DNA from: an uncultured Rhodopirellula sp.
Lineage (GTDB): Bacteria; Planctomycetota; Planctomycetia; Pirellulales; Pirellulaceae
Length of the DNA stretch: 9,725 nucleotides
Direction: 5' to 3'
Assembly (NCBI GenBank): GCA_913061385.1
Contig: CAJXTM010000076.1
Coordinates: 1-9,725, forward strand
The notes below the pieces were generated by a model that was given only the letters and a program-made list of their open reading frames with translations, made no database searches and was not told the DNA's origin. Made by a program: the position numbers and the translations under genes. This document shows positions 5,105 through 9,725 of this stretch, piece by piece. The stretch's first letter is position 1; each line of letters opens with the position of its first letter.

Positions 5105-7873
5105 ATGGGGCGAATCCAATCCTCTATTGGCTTGATCACTGGAACCGATATCGGTGGCACGGTGGATCAGTTGGTCGCATTGAGTGGTCGGCCGAGGGAT
5201 CGGCTCGTTAACAGCACGACCTTACTGCAACAGGAGCAGCAATCGCTCGCAGAGCTAACAGCTGCGGTGATTGGCGTTCAGTTGGCCGGACAGAAGTTGG
5301 CCACCACATCGACATTTCGCTCAAAACTTGCGACCAGCAGTAACAGCGATGCCGTGTCAGCGATTGCTGGCACCAAGTCTGAGTCAGGTAGCTACGTTGT
5401 CCAGACATTGCAGGCCGCTACCACACACACCGTTGGCTCATTGCAACGATTGGCATCATCTGACTCAGCCCTCGGATACAGCGGTACATTGAGAGTTCAG
5501 CCGGCTGGTGGATTCATTGATGATTCCGCCGCGCTCGCCGGGTTGAATGGAGGTCGTGGAGTCGAGGCTGGAAAAATTCGACTCACGGACCGACATGGTG
5601 CATCCGCTGAGGTCGATCTAACGACGGTCCGTACCATCAATGATGTGATACAGGCAATCAATGACGCAGAAGTTGAAATCAAAGCCACAACCTTTGGCGA
5701 TGCTATTCGTTTGACGGATCAAACCGGAAGCACTGTTTCCAATCTAAAAGTCGAACAACTTGGCGCCAATGAAACCGCTGCGGATCTTGGATTGTGGGGC
5801 ATCGACAGCGCATCATCGACTGTCACTGGATTTGATCTTGAGGTGCCCGCAACGACGCTTGCTTTGCGTGGGGCAGCGTTGAGTGAGCTCAATGGAGGAC
5901 AAGGGCTTGGTTCGTTGACTAGCCTCGATATCATGCTGGCGGATGGCAGTAACGCATCGGTCGATCTCTCCTCTGCAAACAATACCGCAGAAATTGTTGA
6001 CGCGATTGATGCGTCCGGACTCTCGCTGATCGTTCGTATCAATGATGCGGGAACGGGTATTCGTGTGCGTGACGTGTCAGGTGGTAGTGGAAGTTTCCTC
6101 ATCTCATCCACGGATAGTACTGCAGCTAATGTCGGGTTGGACGCGACAAGCACGAATGACATCATTATTGGTGACAACCTAAATCGACAGACGGTCACCG
6201 CTGGTACTTTGATGGCTGATTTGAATCAGAGAGATGGGATTGATACAGGCAGCTTTACTATCACTGACAGTGCAGGGGCCGTTGGCGCTATCAATATCAA
6301 AGTTGACGATATCACGACCGTCGGAAATTTGGTGGATGCGGTAAATGCTCTCTCGATCGCAGTGACCGCTTCACTTAATGATGCGGGTGATGGGATTGCG
6401 CTTGTGGACACAGCGGCAGGAAGTTCAACACTAACCGTGGTGGATACGGGCACAGGCACGGCTGCCGCCGATCTCGGTATCGCCGGCGCAGCAGTCGTTC
6501 AAACAGTCGCAGGGGTCAGCGTATCAGCTTTGGTCGGTACGCAGTCTGCCGAAATTTCCATCGATGCAACCGACACCCTTGCATCGCTCGCCGCTAAGAT
6601 CAACGACACTGGGCGATACGCGAGTGGTTCAGTCGAGGCAAATGATGACGACAGCTTTTCGTTGAGGCTACTGAGCAGAAAAGGTGGTGAAGGTGGCCGT
6701 TTCGCGTTCGAAACAACTGGGTTTGAGCTCGATTTGCGTACAACGTCGGCAGGACAAGATGCAAAAATCTCTGTGTCTGCTGATGGTGGCCCAGCTCAGA
6801 TTCTCTCTTCGACAGATGGTGTGTTCGAACTAAACGGTAATCGAACGGGGGCTGGTTTGATCAATTCCGCGACACTGCTTGATGACATCGCAGGTGGAGC
6901 AGATCGAGGAAGTTTTACCATCACTGACAGTTCCGGGGCGATTGGCGCAGTAAATTTGGTCGCGGAGGGAGTCACCACCATTGGTGGACTGATGGACGCA
7001 ATTAATGATTTGAACGTTGGGGTCCAAGCCTCATTGAATGATGCAGGCACCGGTTTAGCAATCACAGACACAGCGGCAGGTTCCGGTTCACTTGTCGTTG
7101 CCGATACCGGTAATGGAGTTGCCGCAGCAAGCCTGGGGATAGCAGGCACGGGCACAACCCAGACGGTGGGTGGAACAACTGTGAATGCGTTGGTTGGACC
7201 AGCGGAAATTTCTGACGATGCGGTATCAAGTGGTTTGTCATTCACGCTCAAGCAGGTGACAAGCGATGATATTACGATTGACGTTTCGAACGATACCTCA
7301 AGCGTGGTGAGCGCGGCTGAGTCGTTGGTCACCCAGTACAACCTATTGGTTGAAAAGCTTGATTCGCTGACGTTCTTCAATTCCGATACTGATGAGGTCG
7401 GGTTATTGTTTGGTTCTTCAGAGACATTGAGGATTCAAACAGGTTACTCAAGGCTGCTATCAGGCCGGATCAGCGGTGCCGGTGACATCAAGTCAATTGG
7501 CCAAGTTGGACTAGGATTCAACGATGCTGGTAAACTCGAGTTGAACACATCCGAGTTGCGAGATGCAATCGAGGATGGGGGCCAGGATGTCGAGGAGTTC
7601 TTTAGCACAAAGGATTCGGGGTTGGCAGCGAAACTTGATTCCTTGGCGGATAAGCTTGCGGGTGAAACTGACGGCATGCTTTTGAATCGATCCGACACAC
7701 TGTCGACGCAGATTGAATTCAACAACGAGCGAATCGAATCGCTGAATGAACGGCTGGAAAATGAACGCGAGCGACTTTTGCGTCAGTTTTATTCCATGGA
7801 ACAGGCGATTGCCAAAATACAAAGCAATCAACAAGCGGTATCCCAGATTTCGCCGATTAGTATCCCAACCTAA
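5105..7873 (+). CDS. fliD: Flagellar filament cap protein FliD (HAP2), extended form
   Basis: FliD sits at the filament tip and folds incoming flagellin into place. The 922-residue product is about twice the length of the E. coli protein (about 470). Residues 1-110 are the FliD N-terminal region (GRIQSSIGLITGTDIGGTVDQL, within the first 25 residues). Four flagellin-hook-IN-like modules follow, at about 143-230, 258-345, 377-478 and 597-698, the last two being close copies. Residues about 481-574 and 700-760 look like the two parts of the conserved FliD_C core (GQDAKISV; then SGLSFTLKQ and VVSAAESLVTQYNLL). The C-terminus (861-915) is a coiled coil ending ERLLRQFYSMEQAIAKIQSN, typical of FliD. 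No cysteine is present. The ATG at 5105 fits the canonical N-terminus, though no Shine-Dalgarno precedes it. It is followed by fliS 45 nt on, probably in one transcript. Confidence 0.96.
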   Translation: MGRIQSSIGLITGTDIGGTVDQLVALSGRPRDRLVNSTTLLQQEQQSLAELTAAVIGVQLAGQKLATTSTFRSKLATSSNSDAVSAIAGTKSESGSYVVQTLQAATTHTVGSLQRLASSDSALGYSGTLRVQPAGGFIDDSAALAGLNGGRGVEAGKIRLTDRHGASAEVDLTTVRTINDVIQAINDAEVEIKATTFGDAIRLTDQTGSTVSNLKVEQLGANETAADLGLWGIDSASSTVTGFDLEVPATTLALRGAALSELNGGQGLGSLTSLDIMLADGSNASVDLSSANNTAEIVDAIDASGLSLIVRINDAGTGIRVRDVSGGSGSFLISSTDSTAANVGLDATSTNDIIIGDNLNRQTVTAGTLMADLNQRDGIDTGSFTITDSAGAVGAINIKVDDITTVGNLVDAVNALSIAVTASLNDAGDGIALVDTAAGSSTLTVVDTGTGTAAADLGIAGAAVVQTVAGVSVSALVGTQSAEISIDATDTLASLAAKINDTGRYASGSVEANDDDSFSLRLLSRKGGEGGRFAFETTGFELDLRTTSAGQDAKISVSADGGPAQILSSTDGVFELNGNRTGAGLINSATLLDDIAGGADRGSFTITDSSGAIGAVNLVAEGVTTIGGLMDAINDLNVGVQASLNDAGTGLAITDTAAGSGSLVVADTGNGVAAASLGIAGTGTTQTVGGTTVNALVGPAEISDDAVSSGLSFTLKQVTSDDITIDVSNDTSSVVSAAESLVTQYNLLVEKLDSLTFFNSDTDEVGLLFGSSETLRIQTGYSRLLSGRISGAGDIKSIGQVGLGFNDAGKLELNTSELRDAIEDGGQDVEEFFSTKDSGLAAKLDSLADKLAGETDGMLLNRSDTLSTQIEFNNERIESLNERLENERERLLRQFYSMEQAIAKIQSNQQAVSQISPISIPT
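6233..6538 (+). repeat. FliD internal repeat, copy A
   Basis: This encodes FliD residues 377-478. It aligns without obvious gaps to copy B at 6893-7198, an offset of 660 nt or 220 residues. Shared landmarks are GSFTITDS, then a TT-VG/IGG turn, SLNDAG, DTAAGS, LGIAG, QTV and ALVG. The core resembles the flagellin hook IN motif known from FliD and flagellins. Nucleotide identity is patchy (ATCACTGACAG is shared near the start; third positions differ), so the duplication is not recent. Confidence 0.85.
6893..7198 (+). repeat. FliD internal repeat, copy B
   Basis: This encodes FliD residues 597-698, the partner of the copy at 6233-6538, and is also 102 residues long. It lies between SSTDGVFE (about 568-575) and SGLSFTLKQ (709-717), two pieces that are normally nearly adjacent in the FliD core, so this copy looks inserted into that core. 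The reading frame is intact throughout. Confidence 0.82.
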
Positions 7874-7918
7874 TGAATGCGGTAGTTGCATTCACAACTC
7901 ATTGGACGAGTGAACTTG

Positions 7919-8395
7919 ATGAACTTTGGTGATGAACGAATCGCAAGGCGTGATAAAGTGAGCGGTGGCGAACGATACCTTGAATCTGTCGTGCGCACTG
8001 CGTCGCCGGCGAAATTGCGTTTGATGTTGATTGAACGCGCTGTTGGCGTTTCAGAATGTCTTGAGTCTGTGTGGCGGGAGAACCCGGGGCAAGGCGCCAA
8101 TGAGCAATCTTTGAAGTTGTTTGAACTGATCAATGAATTGCTGCGGGGAGTGGTGGGAAGCAAACAGGGGTATGGAGAAGAAATCTGCAAGCAGGTCTCC
8201 GATCTATACGTTTTTCTGATGAAACACCTGTTGATGGCTGAGCAATGCAGCGACGTTGCATCGATTGAGGAAATTCGCGTGGTGCTGCAGGTTGAGGCCG
8301 AGACATGGAGATTGGCCTGTGCTAATGAGTTACCTGCGCTATCCAGCCAACTCGAAATGGGCAGCGGCAACAGCAGGCTGAATCTCGAGGCCTGA
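7919..8395 (+). CDS. fliS: Flagellin export chaperone FliS
   Basis: FliS binds the C-terminal D0 helix of flagellin in the cytosol, prevents premature polymerisation and helps hand it to the export gate. The 158-residue product has the FliS signature near the start (YLESVVRTASPAKLRLMLIERAV, residues about 20-42), followed by amphipathic helices (LFELINELLRGVV; ICKQVSDLYVFLMKHLLMAE; IEEIRVVLQVEAETWRLA) matching the FliS four-helix bundle. It is somewhat longer than the usual 120-135 residues because of N- and C-terminal tails. It has four cysteines, unlike the exported flagellin and FliD. The ATG at 7919 is preferred, with GGA at 7904-7906 upstream; the frame is open from a TTG at 7886, so a slightly longer product is possible. 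It lies directly downstream of fliD, the common arrangement, so both are probably expressed together. Confidence 0.92.
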   Translation: MNFGDERIARRDKVSGGERYLESVVRTASPAKLRLMLIERAVGVSECLESVWRENPGQGANEQSLKLFELINELLRGVVGSKQGYGEEICKQVSDLYVFLMKHLLMAEQCSDVASIEEIRVVLQVEAETWRLACANELPALSSQLEMGSGNSRLNLEA

Positions 8396-8645
8396 TCGAT
8401 TGTGAGTGACGATGAGTTGCCGCCGGCCCTCAAGCCTTCAAGAGTCACCGCTGGCCCCCCGAAACCTCCAGAGTTAGCAACTGGCCTCTACAGCAATCAC
8501 CGTCGCTCATGACCGTCGGGGACCCGTGAATTGCCGATGCTTGCCCCAAACGGGGCCTCGCGAAGGCAGGAGTCGACGAAGGGCGAGGTGATTAATACGC
8601 ATGCAGCGTGTTGATCCCTCGAAGCAGCGGCCCCTTTTTCCTGTG

Positions 8646-8662
8646 TGCGATTTTCAATCGCA
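8646..8662. repeat. Perfect 7-bp inverted repeat
   Basis: TGCGATT (8646-8652) and AATCGCA (8656-8662) are perfect reverse complements around a TTC spacer. It lies immediately upstream of the candidate -35 of the TraB-like gene, a position where an operator would fit. There is no T-run, so it is not a terminator. Function is speculative. Confidence 0.4.
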
Positions 8663-8664
8663 AG

Positions 8665-8693
8665 TTGTCGAGTTGCTTTCCTTGCGCTATCCT
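8665..8693 (+). promoter_or_regulatory. Candidate housekeeping promoter for the TraB-like gene
   Basis: TTGTCG (8665-8670) and TATCCT (8688-8693) match sigma-70 -35 and -10 hexamers at 4 of 6 each, with an ideal 17-nt spacer. The implied leader is about 50 nt. It is the best match I found upstream of this gene, but such matches occur by chance. Confidence 0.3.
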
Positions 8694-8736
8694 AGGGGCA
8701 ACGGCTATCCGGTTGAGCCTGCCATTTTTTTCGAAT

Positions 8737-8742
8737 AGAGGA
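8737..8742 (+). promoter_or_regulatory. Shine-Dalgarno of the TraB-like gene
   Basis: AGAGGA lies 6 nt before the ATG at 8749. It is the clearest ribosome-binding site in the window and selects this start over the longer open frame beginning at 8608. A GTG at 8746 is an alternative start one codon earlier. Confidence 0.7.
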
Positions 8743-8748
8743 TTGGTG

Positions 8749-9663
8749 ATGATTCGCTTTGCTTTAATGTTGCTTGCAGCGACTTTGGGAATGAGTGCGG
8801 TACGGGGCTTTTCACAGGAGGCGAATACTGAGGCCAAGGCTGCGGTTGTCGAGAAAAATTCTGGCAAGACGGCAAAAGATGACCAATACCTGCGGATCAA
8901 AAAGTCAGACCAGGGTAAGCCGGAGGCATTGCAAACTGCAATCGTCAGATATGTTGGCAAGAAAGGAACCAAGAACGCAGGGAAAATAGTTGATTTGGTG
9001 GGTGTCGTTCACATCGGGCAGCTTGAGTATTACGAGGATCTCAACAAGAAACTCGCGAAGTACGACTCGGTACTGTATGAATTAGTCGCGCCAGACGGGA
9101 CGCGTATCAAGCCTGCGGATCTGAAAAAGAGTCGATCGGTGATCGGCTCCATGCAAACTGGCATGAAAGACATGTTGAATCTTGAATACCAGTTAGAGTT
9201 GATTGACTACCTGGCTGAGAATTTTCGGCACGCTGACATGAGCCCAGAGGAGTTCGCAAAGGATCTTGAGCGAAGAGATGATAGTGTACTGAAAATGGTC
9301 GCGCGGATGATGGGTGCAAGCTTGGCGACGCAATCTGGCGGAGGCGATGCCGGCATGCTGTTCGCGTTTTTGAGTGAAGACCGTTCGAAGCTGTTAAAAC
9401 AGACTATGGCGAAACAGTTAGCTGATGTCGGCACTATGTCTGCGGGCATGAGTGACGCTAACGGAGAAAATACCATTATCAAGGGACGCAACGCGAAAGC
9501 ATTTAGCGTTTTAGAGGACGAGCTTTCCGGTGATTCAAAGCGTGTCGCAGTCTTCTATGGTGCAGGTCACCTGCCAGACATGGCGAAACGACTTGAAGAT
9601 GATTTCAAAATGACGGAGCGTAAAACTATTTGGTTGGACGCTTGGGATCTCACCCGCAATTAG
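8749..9663 (+). CDS. Secreted TraB/TIKI/GumN-family protein
   Basis: This encodes a 304-residue protein with a likely signal peptide (MIRFALMLLAATLGMSAVRG; cleavage somewhere near 20-25), so it should act outside the cytoplasm. It shows the hallmarks of the TraB/PrgY/TIKI/GumN superfamily: a first GxxH motif GVVH (85-88) in a VDLVGVVHIG strand, a conserved Glu in YELVAP (E111), and a second GxxH motif GAGH (271-274) in VAVFYGAGHLPDM. In the family these residues are thought to form a metal-dependent hydrolase or protease site; all are present here, so the protein could be active. The region 40-80 is lysine-rich and probably a linker. The middle (130-240) is helical with a Gly-rich turn (SGGGDAG). 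The start at 8749 is supported by a Shine-Dalgarno and the signal peptide. No partner is evident among its neighbours, and the biological substrate is unknown. Confidence 0.82.
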   Translation: MIRFALMLLAATLGMSAVRGFSQEANTEAKAAVVEKNSGKTAKDDQYLRIKKSDQGKPEALQTAIVRYVGKKGTKNAGKIVDLVGVVHIGQLEYYEDLNKKLAKYDSVLYELVAPDGTRIKPADLKKSRSVIGSMQTGMKDMLNLEYQLELIDYLAENFRHADMSPEEFAKDLERRDDSVLKMVARMMGASLATQSGGGDAGMLFAFLSEDRSKLLKQTMAKQLADVGTMSAGMSDANGENTIIKGRNAKAFSVLEDELSGDSKRVAVFYGAGHLPDMAKRLEDDFKMTERKTIWLDAWDLTRN

Positions 9664-9677
9664 ACGATGTCTAGGGT

Positions 9678-9725
9678 CTGTCTCTTATACACATCTGACG
9701 CTGCCGACGACTCCTTACGTGTAGA
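9678..9725 (-). other. Nextera i5 sequencing adapter (artefact)
   Basis: This is synthetic sequence: the Tn5 mosaic end CTGTCTCTTATACACATCT (9678-9696), the reverse complement of the read-1 adapter (9697-9710), the same i5 index as on the left, reversed (9711-9718), and the P5 tail. Genomic sequence ends at 9677, only 14 bp past the stop of the TraB-like gene. Confidence 0.98.

Larger units (their letters stand above)
8396..8748. other. Intergenic region after fliS
   Basis: These 353 bp hold no convincing gene. A GTG-started frame at 8402-8512 would encode 36 proline-rich residues (beginning SDDELPPALKPSR) right after fliS; I cannot tell it from chance. The middle is GC-rich and self-complementary: GCCCC (8543-8547) with GGGGC (8552-8556), and CCTCGC (8556-8561) with GCGAGG (8583-8588). 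These stems share position 8556, so they would compete. No T-run follows either, so no clear intrinsic terminator for fliD-fliS is seen. The right part carries the hairpin and candidate promoter for the next gene. Confidence 0.6.

Noticed and set aside
7873..7932. ATG overlapping the fliD stop (TAATG), suggesting translational coupling
   Set aside because: This frame ends after 19 codons and is not the fliS frame. It might at most aid reinitiation, but it is not a credible gene.
8608..8748. Longer start for the TraB-like protein at 8608
   Set aside because: It would bury the signal peptide after 47 extra residues and ignore the good Shine-Dalgarno at 8737-8742.
1..9725. Perfect terminal inverted repeats of 46 bp with Tn5-type ends, resembling a composite transposon
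   Set aside because: The repeats are exactly the Nextera read-1 adapter plus i5 index in both orientations. No transposase lies inside. They are library artefacts.
1..9725. CRISPR array, tRNA, rRNA, insertion sequence or prophage genes
   Set aside because: I saw no regularly spaced repeats, cloverleaf-like sequence, rRNA landmarks, or transposase or integrase frames.

Overview
The window is an assembled bacterial contig of about 9.6 kb of genomic DNA (positions 47-9677), bounded at both ends by untrimmed Illumina Nextera adapter. It carries a late-flagellar cluster. The flagellins open with MTRINTNVPSLVAQ and have INTGADDPAGLIASEALRSE in the N-terminal helix. Together with the very long FliD and the near absence of Shine-Dalgarno sequences, this suggests a planctomycete, probably a marine Pirellulaceae/Rhodopirellula-like bacterium. 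That assignment is an inference from protein character; no marker gene is present.

Layout, left to right: (1) adapter, 1-46; (2) the C-terminal two thirds of a flagellin gene, 48-1244, with a strong intrinsic terminator at 1271-1312; (3) a 12-TM major facilitator transporter on the minus strand, 1450-2772; (4) a 340-bp divergent intergenic region with a possible sigma-28 promoter, a leader hairpin and several GGA motifs; (5) a complete second flagellin, 3113-4858, with its own terminator at 4904-4933; (6) the filament cap gene fliD, 5105-7873, 922 codons long, preceded by a good sigma-28-like -10 element; (7) fliS, the flagellin chaperone, 7919-8395; (8) a 353-bp gap without a convincing gene; (9) a secreted TraB/TIKI/GumN-like protein, 8749-9663, with a clear Shine-Dalgarno; (10) adapter, 9678-9725.

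The flagellar genes form one functional unit for filament growth. Two paralogous flagellins supply subunits, FliS keeps cytosolic flagellin unpolymerised and delivers it to export, and FliD caps the growing filament. Each flagellin has its own terminator, so they are probably transcribed singly, whereas fliD and fliS are close enough to be co-transcribed. The transporter and the TraB-like protein have no evident role in motility and look like neighbours only.

I do not see a clearly undescribed multi-gene system. The observations most worth following are a FliD in which a duplicated ~102-residue repeat appears to be inserted into the conserved core, a flagellin leader that could be a CsrA-type target, and the adapter-derived false protein start at the left end.
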